Shown piece after piece: positions 1-9,361 of a DNA stretch of 64,000 nucleotides. The stretch is from Jackrogersella multiformis (Eukaryota; Ascomycota; Sordariomycetes; Xylariales; Hypoxylaceae). The stretch is taken from positions 1,116,001 through 1,180,000 of the forward strand of contig CADCXD010000007.1 in the NCBI GenBank assembly GCA_902806575.1. Reading direction: 5' to 3'. Positions within the stretch are counted from its first letter, which is position 1; every line of letters starts with the position of its first letter. The notes below the pieces were generated by a model. It had not been told where the DNA came from and ran no database searches. It saw only the letters and a list, made by a program, of their open reading frames with translations. The position numbers were made by a program, and so were the translations under genes.

Positions 1-310
1 TATTCTCCCCAGAATATCAACATTTTGATAGGTTTGGTTGATCAATATTTCAATGCATGGGTTTCTCGGACCTATTTAACCTAAAGTCAGTGCTAATACG
101 TTTCTATAGAACAAGTCACGACTGCAAATAAATACCTATTTATATTTTACGGTGAAATTGGCATTACAGTAAAAATGACTGGTATTTACGTACAACCAGT
201 TTGAGATGCAAGATTAACCTAGAAGATATAATGCTTATTACCTAAACCTTTTATGCATACGTCCCTGGAACTTCCACTCGCCCAACTTATCTAAATGCAT
301 ACAGCCTAGG
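1..310. other. gene-free flank downstream of the SDR gene
   Basis: This AT-rich stretch lies past the stop codon of the minus-strand dehydrogenase. I see no coding signal, RNA gene or clear repeat in it. Confidence 0.6.
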
Positions 311-1306
311 TTAAGGTAGAGTATAGCCTCCATCAATAATCAAATCCGCCCCTGAGAGAATCTGTTAGTGGTAGACAGAAAGGGGACTACACATCACTGA
401 CCAGTCATGTAGCTGCTGGCATCACTAGCCAGGAAAACATATATTCCTTTTAACTCTGCCGGTTTGCAAAACCTATAGCCAGGAACCATTCCATGCCACT
501 GCTCTCTCCACTCTGTGGGGTGAACGTCAAGCACTATTAATCCATTAGCGACGATATTACTCTCTGCATCCCACGGCGGTAAACTTACTCTCTGTTTCAA
601 TGAATCCCTATTTTGAGGTTACGTCAGCACTGCTAGATATTTGACGCCGCCGGAATTGACATACAGGTGAGATATTGTTAACCCTTGCGAAGTCGACCCA
701 TTCCACAGCTAATGACTTGCCGAGATGGACGAGCGCTGCTTTACTCGCATTATATCCAGCCTGATTTTGAGGGATATTCACAAGTGTCGCCGACACAGAC
801 GCGGTGAATATTATGGACCCTCTGAACGGCGCTCCGTCCGCCTTCATCTGCTTCTCAAACACGCGCGCCGCGGCTTGGGCAGCCCAGAACGCGCCGTTAA
901 CGTTGACGTCGAACATGTTGCGGAACTTATCCTCGGGATAGTCTAGCGCTGGGATGTTCTCGGTGATGCCGGCGTTGGCCACTAGGATGTCCAGACGGCC
1001 GCCGCCTACCTCCTCCACGACAGCGTCTACGGTGGCTTCGACGTCGGCAGACGAGCGCACGTTGCACTTATACGCTTTTACTAGACGGCCCTCGTTAGCT
1101 GCGGATATCTGGGCGGCAATCTCGTCGGCGTCCTTTGGTGGTGTGCTGGTGTACGTTATGGCTACCTTTGCGCCGGCTTCGCACAGCCCCCGCGCGACTT
1201 CGAGCCCGATTCCTCGGCAGCCGCCGGTGACCAGAGCTGTCTTTCCGGCAAGACTGAAGTGCGACAGCACCGGCGCATCTGGATTCGGATGAGATGCAAG
1301 AACCAT
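311..1306 (-). CDS. short-chain dehydrogenase/reductase (SDR), sorbose-reductase-like
   Basis: This predicted NAD(P)-dependent oxidoreductase has 270 residues in four exons: 1306-665, 607-589, 512-402 and 351-311. The 19-base second exon restores the conserved SPG-F-I-E-T segment after the catalytic region. Visible SDR landmarks are the Rossmann glycine motif TGGCRGIG near residue 28, NAG, the catalytic serine in FTASVS, the YNASK catalytic pair and the C-terminal LASDASSYMTG...IDGGYTLP block typical of fungal sorbose/mannitol-type reductases. The introns have GTATGT, GTAAGT and GTCAGT donors, and the joined length is a multiple of three. There is no signal peptide, so it is probably cytosolic. 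The substrate cannot be read from sequence. The family and the splice model are well supported; a role in the nearby tailoring block is only inference. Confidence 0.9.
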
Positions 1307-2296
1307 GGCGATAGTAATTCAGGTTACGTATAGAGTGGTATATTTTATCAAGATTCCAAAGTCGGTTATAAGTTAAGATTGGTTCCCTATATGCAGAAGA
1401 CTTGAGTTGCGACCCGGCGCAGTGTTTTTAGGGGGGGATGGTGCCCGGATGGCGTCTTGGCAAAGGTCCAAAGTCAGAAGCGCTCGGGTTGGATTCGTGC
1501 GGAGTAGGACGGACTGGAATACATCATACCGAAATCTATCCTACAAAGAAAGTACGGGGATGCATTTAGATCCTCTCCAATCAAATGTTGTTTTCTTGCG
1601 AGCGGCTATCGGGCCTCTAGGGTTTCTCCTCATCGAAGTGGGTTTTTTTGATGGGCCACATCGACGTTACTTGATGGGGTTGCCTAAGAGTGGTAGTATT
1701 CTAAGATAATTCAGCGAGGAATTGTATTGGAACTGACAGATGCGCCTTTCAATAAGCAATGCCATGCCAGTGCACCCTGACAAGGAGTGTCTGTGCGGAG
1801 TGACGAGTGAGAAAGTGAATAGCTTCAAAATATCTACCTAGGTACTCATCTCGTCTGAAATCTTACAGCCATTTCCCCCCTCCAATCAGAGTGTACTGGT
1901 GAACTGGATGGATGTCGGCGATGCCTTGCCAAAACACCAAATGTCGCTATCTCTTCTTAGGGCTTCATGCTGGGGAAAGGGGGCATTGAAGGCCGCCAGG
2001 AGACCTCATCCTTGCTCTTGTCATCCAATCCAGGTAGCTGACTGATCGTCGCTGAAAATATCGAGATACCTAGGTAGGTAGCAACTCTGGTCTTGATTTT
2101 CAGCCCGGATCTTGTAAGCGACATTACCTAGGTAGGCAACCTACTGGCAACCCACTAGCGAGAATTACTTGCAACAGTTGCTGACGCCAGGTCAGTAGAA
2201 CGAGCAGATGGCCGTTCAGGGACGAATACGCTATTGGCTCCGAGAGACTTCGCGAATTCTGTGCGCGATTTGGATGTCAACTCTGATCATTACAGT
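1307..2296. other. intergenic region upstream of the SDR gene
   Basis: About 1 kb without a credible gene; the open frames here are short and lack recognisable motifs. It carries copies of the CCTAGGTAGG palindrome near 2070 and 2130. The 5-prime end must hold the SDR promoter, but no clear TATA box was found. Confidence 0.5.
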
Positions 2297-2373
2297 GGGC
2301 TATGGGTTAAGGCTATGTATGGGTTAAAGCTATGGGTTAGGGCTATGGGACATGGACAGGGTTAGGGTTAGGA
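2297..2373 (+). repeat. degenerate interstitial telomere-like tract
   Basis: The stretch repeats variants of GGGTTA and GGGCTATGGGTTA and ends with two exact GGGTTAGG units. TTAGGG is the usual fungal telomere repeat. Here it is internal and degenerate, interleaved with GGCTAT units. It could be a remnant of a telomere or of a chromosome-end repair event, or a locally expanded minisatellite. Confidence 0.55.
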
Positions 2374-2414
2374 TAGTGTGTACTCTAATCCGTCTGACTT
2401 AGCACCCTAATAGG

Positions 2415-2757
2415 TTAACAACCGAAAACAAGGACGGTCTTACCAGCGTGCAAGTCAGCAGTCTTGAAGATTTGAACTGCGACCGCAACAGGTTCAGCAT
2501 TTAAGTGTTTCAAAATAGAATACTCAAGGCGACACGGTCCCCAACCTTGACATTCTTCACCTTGTTACCGGCTTCGACAACCCTCACCGAGCTCTCAGCC
2601 TAGGACGATGAGACTGTCAAGAACGAAATCGCCAATGCGGCCTCGCTGCCAGTAACGGATGTCGCTTCCACAGACTCCGGTCTGTACTCGTACGTCGAAT
2701 TTGTCTCGAAGCTTAGGAACTTCTCGGTTTCCAAATGAGACATCCAGAACGGACTGA
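2415..2757 (-). pseudogene. decayed zinc-type polyol (xylitol/sorbitol) dehydrogenase fragment
   Basis: Reading the minus strand across frames recovers the N-terminal part of a medium-chain zinc dehydrogenase: VPKLRDKFDVRV, then TGVCGSDIRYWQRGRIGDF (catalytic zinc-site region), then VVEAGNKVKNVKVGDRVAL, and finally EPVAVAV with GKTVLVFGC (start of the NAD-binding domain). The pieces lie in two frames. A stop replaces the expected zinc-ligand histidine after IVLG, about 100 residues are missing between GDRVAL and EPVAVAV, and a stop follows VFGC. The order and wording match the xylitol/sorbitol dehydrogenase family closely, so this is a relic, not chance. It is non-functional. The adjacent telomere-like tract may mark the same rearrangement. 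Confidence 0.75.
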
Positions 2758-3622
2758 AACACAAAGGCTGGACTCTAGATCTGTTAGCCATTACTAGGTC
2801 CGACGATAAGTTATCACTAACTATCCCAGTTGTTTCCTCACTTCTAAGATACATAATTCTACAGAGGTAGGATTATACAACGGGGAGAAACTAATCTCCC
2901 AGATTAACATCAGATTGATTGCACCATTACCTAGGTAGGTATGCGAGGCCTATATAATAATAATACCGCCTTACACTGTGGAGGTGTTATCCCACGATTG
3001 CCTAATCAGGACTAAATATCAGCTAAAGTGCGTATGAGCTACCTAGGAAGTGCTTTGAGGGATACCCTTTACCCAGTGTAAAGCAGTGTTATTAATAGGT
3101 ACCTAGTAGGTATATGTTTCGCATATGGCACAGCATACCTACCTAGGTAGTTGCTGGGAGCTTTCGTCCAAAATGATGTAGATCAACTGTTCCTATATAC
3201 GGAACGGCAATGCCCAATGAGAATATCGTACGTTATTGGGGTCTTGTAGCTGAGGTGTGACATTGAACATCTATGCCGGACGGCCCGTGAACATGATGGC
3301 CACCTTTTATCTTTGACTTGCGATGAGGGCTCCGATCACCGAATTCGAGAGTATCGATTTAATTTAGACATAACACCTACTTTTATCAATTATATATATA
3401 TATATATTTATTTATTTAAGTACCTAGGTAGGTATGATCTATTGGGCACCAGATAGTAATACTACATAGAAAATATATACCCAGGTAACGACTAGACTAA
3501 TTGTTTACTATATAAGGGTAGGGATGGTTGGTATTTAGTTAAAATAATATTATAGCCGGATCGCCTTGTTCCTAGACTCCTGGACCGATAATCAGTTTTT
3601 ATCTCCGCGACATCGTGCTACA
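2758..3622. other. intergenic region with palindromic motif copies and an AT microsatellite
   Basis: No gene is supported. Copies of the CCTAGGTAGG motif occur near 2931, 3137 and 3422, and an AT-dinucleotide run starts at 3391. Confidence 0.5.
3391..3416. repeat. AT microsatellite grading into TTTA repeats
   Basis: A run of alternating T and A is followed by TTTA units, directly upstream of a CCTAGGTAGG copy. It is a simple sequence repeat with no inferred function. Confidence 0.7.
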
Positions 3623-4687
3623 TCACATTCTATATGCCTTGTAGCTACTGTCGCTTGGCTTGTGAAATTGCGACAAGCCCTTATTCCAACGAACGAACTT
3701 CTCGGTCGATTCGGCGGGTGTGGGCTTGCCTGCCTCATACATGGAATCGAGTCGCTCTAATGCGTCGTCGTTCCCGTTGCGTCTCTTCGACCATACTTTT
3801 CGGAGCGTGAAAATCACAGCGAGGACGAGGATTGCGCCGCCGCCTCCTCCGGCAATGCCGGCTACGGCGGCAACCGACAAGGGGCCGATCATACCGCCGT
3901 TTGATGTGGTTTGTGCTTGAGCGACAACGTTCCCGGTAGAATCGGCCACAGCACTCTGGGTAGCAGCAGCAGTGTCTTGCTGAGGTAGCTGTGTCCCCTG
4001 GACTATTGACGTCGTAGAGATCGTAGTCGGAGTGCCCAAAAGACTACTAGTCGGCTCCGGGATGTTGAGACTGGCAGCCAGGGTATCGGTGAGCGAGCTT
4101 GTCGGCCTGATGATTGTTGCGAGGGTCGTGGGCACCGACACAGGCAAAGGGGATGTCACAGATGGTAAAGCTGCAGATGATGGTGATAGTGATAGTAATG
4201 GCAATGATGATAGTGACGGTGATGGTGATGGAGATGCAGATGGAGTCGATGCGTCTGGAGGTGGCGCGCCGACTACGAACGTCGTGCTCGGCCCAGAGCT
4301 GGCAGTCGTCTCGGATGCGGCTGGAGTTGCGATACTTGTGATCTCCGAAACTCCAGGGTTGAGTACAACAGCTGCTGAAGTCTGAGGCGCTGACTTAGGC
4401 AGTCCTGTTACTGTGGATGCTTCGGTCGCAGTTGATGGATTGTCATCCAAATTAGCCGGCTCAGCCGTGGCCGTCGCGGTACCCGTCGCTCTCGTGGCTG
4501 AAGCTGAAGTAGCTTCGGCGTCATTTCCCAAGCTCGCCGTCTCAGTTTCCGCTGCAGATGTGCCTGCTTGTGTATTCCCATTATCGTCCGCGTTGCTCAA
4601 GTCGTCTTCTCCGCCACCAAAAAGGCTACCCACTCCTCCCAAGGTACCTCCCACAGTATCGCCCAAGTCATTCAGAAGGCCAGCCAT
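3623..4687 (-). CDS. Ser/Thr-rich single-pass membrane protein
   Basis: An uninterrupted 354-residue frame. The N-terminus is a short glycine-rich amphipathic segment (LGGVGSLFGGG) with no obvious signal peptide. Residues about 40-265 are a Ser/Thr/Ala/Pro-rich tract likely to be O-glycosylated, with a low-complexity SPSPSPSLSSL stretch. A transmembrane helix at about 270-292 (AAVAGIAGGGGGAILVLAV) is followed by a basic stop-transfer segment (RKVWSKRR) and a cytosolic tail of about 60 residues. This is the outline of fungal mucin-like wall-stress sensors (WSC/Mid2 type), but the cysteine-rich WSC domain is absent and no family is recognised. A missed upstream exon could supply a signal peptide. 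The reading frame is well supported; the sensor role is inference. Confidence 0.7.
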   Translation of the reverse strand: MAGLLNDLGDTVGGTLGGVGSLFGGGEDDLSNADDNGNTQAGTSAAETETASLGNDAEATSASATRATGTATATAEPANLDDNPSTATEASTVTGLPKSAPQTSAAVVLNPGVSEITSIATPAASETTASSGPSTTFVVGAPPPDASTPSASPSPSPSLSSLPLLSLSPSSAALPSVTSPLPVSVPTTLATIIRPTSSLTDTLAASLNIPEPTSSLLGTPTTISTTSIVQGTQLPQQDTAAATQSAVADSTGNVVAQAQTTSNGGMIGPLSVAAVAGIAGGGGGAILVLAVIFTLRKVWSKRRNGNDDALERLDSMYEAGKPTPAESTEKFVRWNKGLSQFHKPSDSSYKAYRM

Positions 4688-6461
4688 CGTCGAATGATAA
4701 TTTGAAAGAGGAGAACACCAGGTCCGAAGAAGGGAATACGTTGGTGAATGAAAGGATATGAAGTTATCGCCGGGACTCTCACATCGAATGTCGTCGTTAT
4801 TCAGAATTCCGTCGAAATTGAAAATGCCTGTCGAGAGATTCTTTCCAGAAGCTGGAGAAGGGGGATAACATCCTGGATGTATGAAAAACGTGGGCTACCT
4901 GGCAACGGATAAATCATCAGCGGCGGCTTGGACGAGGTCATCGATCCGGGGTTTTGGCACAGTACTGGTTTCAAGTTCCATGACAAAACCAGCCCTGGCG
5001 TGGTGTTCCGTGCTGAGAGGGGATTGATCTTCGCCTATCCGATAAATTGATCACCACATCCTCCTTGGCTCCTTGGCCTTTTCTGGGCATTCCGGCCCTG
5101 CATGACTACCCCTGGGCGATCAAACATAATTGACTCGGCCCACTGTAGAATCTGCTATTTCCAGGCTGCCAGGTCCAATCGGTTGCCTCCGAGACGCGTG
5201 AATGGCCACAGCGATCGCCTACATAGTATGCAGCTGCTATGTTTTCTGGATGTGAAGCAAAGCCCCTGGTTAAAAATAAAATAAAAAAATCGGTACAGTC
5301 GTCACCGTCCGATAATTGTCACGACAATACAAAGTTGCCTCGTAAGTTTTCTTTAATATTGTCTACCTAGGTACCTAGATATGTTTCGTTTCACCACCAC
5401 TGTTACGTGCCAAGAATAAATATCTCAGATCTCCGTACTTGCTTCTCATTTTCGATGACTGCACTGAGGTTATCTTTATGAAGTACTGTCCCTGAATCTA
5501 ATTATTCACCGACCGTAGTGCACCGGCAACAACCGATCAATCCATGTATTAAGTCTCACTACATAGATAGTTAACACTCACGAATATCAATATGAATAGC
5601 TAGGGTCATGATTCTTCAATGTCTAATAAGCCGAGTCATTGTTTTATCAACATCCCTCCCGAACCCCCGCACTTCATGCTTCCGTACAGACACGCGTTAT
5701 GAAACTGGCGACTTCGATGCGGGTGGTTCGTGATTCAAATTCAAGAGCGGATTTAGGATTCTAAGCTCAGCTTATGCACGTATCGGTTTCATAGGATCCG
5801 CCAGGTTCACAATGTAAATTCGTTAATTGCGTCCGATAATATATAGGTACCTCTTATCTAATAATATAAATAAGCTATTCTATTCGGTTATTTACCTCCT
5901 ACGTAGCAGAGAGGTATCAATGAAAATGCAAACCGTGTGTAAGCTGTAGTAATGACACTAATTTATACTGTATATTCCCTATCCCCCAAAGGAGTTTTTC
6001 AGCTGACTTTACGTGTTTTAGGTGTTGATTAGATGATTTAAGGATAGTAAACCTACCTAATACAGTGTAAGTGGGTACAATTATACACTGTCTAAAATTT
6101 CCCTTTCACCTTTCTATTGCGGATCAATCGCGAACCCCGCCGCCCGATTTCGACATCGTGATGCAGCATGTCGATATCCTACAGGGCCCTGGCTGGTACC
6201 TGCTCCGCGATTTTGGTGGACGCCTGGTCTCCTGGAAGGGCTGAAGTGGAGACTTCGAGATTATGGGGATATAGGAAAGAGATGCGGGAACTCATCGAAT
6301 ACACCGATGGGCATGACTTGAACTCGGAGGTTATTATGTCCTCATGTAGGCATCACATAGCAATATTCTATGGCTGGGTTGTTTAATAGCGTCGACTCGA
6401 GCAACATTATGACTGCAACCCAATTTTAATCTTCCATCCGTATAGTATCCATAGCGTTTCA
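4688..6461. other. 1.8 kb intergenic region
   Basis: No gene is supported. Short open frames have no recognisable motif. One CCTAGG motif copy lies near 5366. The region separates the membrane protein's promoter from the 3-prime end of the P450 gene. Confidence 0.5.
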
Positions 6462-8566
6462 TTATGTCAATAGCACCCTGATCCCCTTGGTGTCAAGATT
6501 CGGTGTTGGCATGAAACAATCGTGCATGATCTCAACATCGTCAAGTCCTGTATTATATAGCTTCATTCTTGCACCGAGGCGACGGAGAAGGAGACTCGTC
6601 ACCATGAAGAGTTCTGCATACGCAAGACTGTCATAGTATGCCTTAGTATTCACTTTCGCGTGGCTGTGGGAGATGACTTACTTCATACCAACACACTGCC
6701 TGCTTCCCCGAGAGAAGGCTATAATATATTTCTCTAGCGTGCGATCTATTTTGCCCTCGATGTCTAGCCATCGCTTAGGCTCAAATTCCGTCGAGCGTGG
6801 GAAGAGTTTAGAGTTGTGGTGAATCAATACGGAGGTCATGCCGACTGGCGTTCCTCGAGGAATGACATATTCCGACTTGGAAGCGATCACTGCATCGGAA
6901 GGACGATATACCATGGGGCCATCTGGCGATATTCTTTGGAGGCGTGAGCTTACACCATAAGACAGGCGCAGTCCTTCGTATATGCATCCATTGTATGGAA
7001 TTCGTTAGTTTTGTCTGCCGTACAATGAGATGTGGGTAGCAACTTATCAGGTAGGGAAGCTTCTCTAAGTCGTTCCAAGATGGCCGAGACATTGGGTTGG
7101 GAATGGCAGATCCAAGCTCTTTCATTAAGGTTTCGTACACATTACGGTCGTTTAAAACGTGAAAAATGATTACGCAAAGTGCTTTTCGCATCTGTTAGAT
7201 CATCCGTGTTGAAGTAAGACTCTGTACGTACTCCAGGCAACTGTTTCCGTGCCCGCGCCAATGATAGCCTGGCATTCTTGCCAAAGTCGACTGGTAGTCT
7301 TTTCTCGGTCTGGCAAGTCGCTTTCTAGTAGTTCATGGAAGATTGTAGCTCCGAGGTTACCTTCTTTGGCCATTGTATTGCCAGCCTCTCTCTGGCCCTT
7401 AATCTCGTAGATCTGAGTTTTGAAACCCTTTTTCGAGAATTAGCTAAAACTCGGGTTTACGTTATGTTTTCTTGAGACGACCTACTTGCTGCCATTGAAG
7501 GTAGCGACCCAAAGCCGGATTTAAGGTAGATACCCATGAACTTGAGTTCAACTTAGCTACTGTACGTTGAACATTTAGACGGGTAACTAACTCGGGGAGA
7601 GAGTTCATGAGAGGAATGATGAGCGGGAACTGTTTGAAGTACGGCCCCAGACGAATCCCTGACATCATAGGCTCATGAAAGTTACGCTCGAATGAGGCAT
7701 CGGCTAGAAAGTCGTAGCTTTTCGCAAAAGCATACGTCGCAACTACACTATAGCATCAGGGTTAATATTTTCCGGCTGAGGGTATTGTTAATATCGTCAC
7801 TCGTAATGCGAAGGCGGTAAAATAATTTATGATGTTCCGCGATATGTCACCCTCGAAGTTGTACTGGGTGGTATTAAAAAAAGACAACTAGGTGGATAGG
7901 CATTTCTTACTCTGTAGTGAAACAACTGAACGCCATGTTAAGCTTCACAGGTTCCTTATCACCTAAGTGAGTACTCAACTGTTTGCACAGTATTTCAATT
8001 TTATCATGAATCATAGGCTCAAGCCTTGTTACGGAGGCTTTTGAGAAGAATCGGTTTATTGCGTTGCGGCGAAGGCGGTGGAGGTTGTGACGCACAGTGC
8101 CAAAGCCGCTCTAACCGTTAATTAGTTAAACCTCGACCAAATTGCGAATACAGTGATGGTGTATATACCTCCGGGATGCTACATTAGGGATTAGCGATAT
8201 GTGATGACTTTCAAGAGCAATCATATACGCAACTCACCCAAATTGGGTGGCATAATAGGCATATTTATCTCGACGGACAGCACCACCAGCATACAGTGTG
8301 TCGATGAAGACTGGGTCGTTGCAATGCAGCTCGTCTGGTGAAATGCGAATGATTGGGCCGTATTTCTCATGCATCTCTTGAATTTTGAATGTGTACTGGC
8401 CTAGCTTGATGCCATCGTAGTAGAATTCGTACCATACCGTAGCTGCGGCAAGTTTCGGCCCTGGGAAGGCCGCAAGCGGGTGTAAAAGCAACCGGTATAG
8501 AACCAAAGCTATAAAGTATGCGATAAGCAGAGCGCCGACATATGCGAATATCTGCGTAGACGACAT
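6462..8566 (-). CDS. cytochrome P450 monooxygenase (intact, 7 exons)
   Basis: This 531-residue P450 has exons 8566-8238, 8108-7911, 7747-7486, 7427-7232, 7181-7048, 6992-6682 and 6627-6462. It starts with an ER membrane anchor (residues 5-27), then FPGPKLAA and the conserved YGPIIRISPDELH segment. The I-helix is GAGTETVAW near 320, ExxR is EGLR at about 379, and the haem loop is FSRGSRQCVGM with the cysteine near 473. It resembles fungal CYP65/trichothecene-type P450s. It would hydroxylate or epoxidise a small molecule at the ER using a P450 reductase. Joining all exons keeps one frame only if the 6993-7047 intron, which starts ATAAGT and ends ATAC, is removed. It is divergent from the acyltransferase, with a 0.8 kb spacer, and a broken paralogue lies at 19-21 kb. 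The substrate is unknown. Confidence 0.88.
6993..7047 (-). other. probable AT-AC intron inside the P450 gene
   Basis: This 55-base interruption starts ATAAGT and ends CCATAC, with a good CTAAC branch site about 12 bases before the 3-prime end. Removing it joins ...LPYL to NGCIYEGLRLSYG in phase 0. The broken paralogue reads LPYLQAVIQEGLRLSYG at the same place, so residue spacing and the ExxR glutamate are kept exactly. No GT-AG pair keeps that glutamate: the only downstream AG in range lies within its own codon. The ATAAGT start suggests a U2-type AT-AC intron rather than a U12 type. The alternative is a mutated donor in a gene that is beginning to decay. Confidence 0.65.
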
Positions 8567-9361
8567 GACAAGATTACCTATATCAGAGAATTACTGATAA
8601 CGTAAGAACTAAAGTCAACCCGCCGAGGGGCTACAAAGTGAGGTTATACAATATATTAATATCCCCCCTCATATTCCTAACCTAGTTGACTACCCTCTAT
8701 GTCTATAGTAGTTGACTACCACCATAGAGGGCAGGGGGTGGCAGGCAAGGTGACGAAAGTAGTAATCCCGAGGATAAATGATTGGATCTAATTCAATCTT
8801 GGCAAAGCAGATTCCTATTAGTCTACGCCGAGTGGCTTCCAATGTTACTCAAATATCTCTTTGGTGACATTAAGGCATGGGCCTTCCTTTTATTAACCTT
8901 AAACCTGAAATAGAAAATAGAAACAACCTTATCATACTTACCTAGGTAGATACGGATGGGATGGTATGAGAATGTGCTTATGATGTTACTGATCCACTAT
9001 GATTCATTATGACTCACCCAGAACTGATTGGATTATTGAAGAGACACCAGGTTCAAGTTCTTTGAAAGAAGGCATCGACTTAACAGGAAGTTATATTATA
9101 TATATTAGGATATGGAATGCTTATAAGTTCTTTATTTGATTTTTTCTTTCTTCTCATCGAGGTAGAATGTATTGTAAATAATTCAATATAACAACTTACT
9201 TGGGATTCTTTTAATATCGTCTTGGAAGTGTAAAATACGGATGATTATAACGGCTTAACAATATATACCTTCCGTATTTTATCCCAACAAAACTATCGCA
9301 CCATCCAGTCACTTGACGACAGGGGTTAGTGATCAGCAGTGAGCTGCAAGAGGAGGATCAG
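8567..9361. other. divergent promoter region between P450 and acyltransferase
   Basis: A 795-base spacer between two outward-facing tailoring genes, the arrangement expected if they share control. A TATA-like stretch near 8650 faces the P450 and another at 9261 faces the acyltransferase. A direct AGTTGACTACC repeat lies near 8685 and 8708. No gene is present. Confidence 0.5.
9261..9267 (+). promoter_or_regulatory. TATA-like element before the acyltransferase
   Basis: ATATATA lies about 95 bases upstream of the ATG at 9362, a usual distance for a fungal core promoter. It is supported by position only. Confidence 0.4.

Noticed and set aside
4032..4385. Plus-strand acidic repeat-rich frame (GDGDGDADG type)
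   Set aside because: It is the antisense shadow of the Ser/Pro-rich tract of the minus-strand membrane protein.
6980..7060. GT-AG alternatives for the odd P450 intron
   Set aside because: The only usable AG lies inside the ExxR glutamate codon and would delete an essential residue.
9329..9361. N-terminal extension of the acyltransferase
   Set aside because: It begins with GTG, and the first ATG is at 9362.
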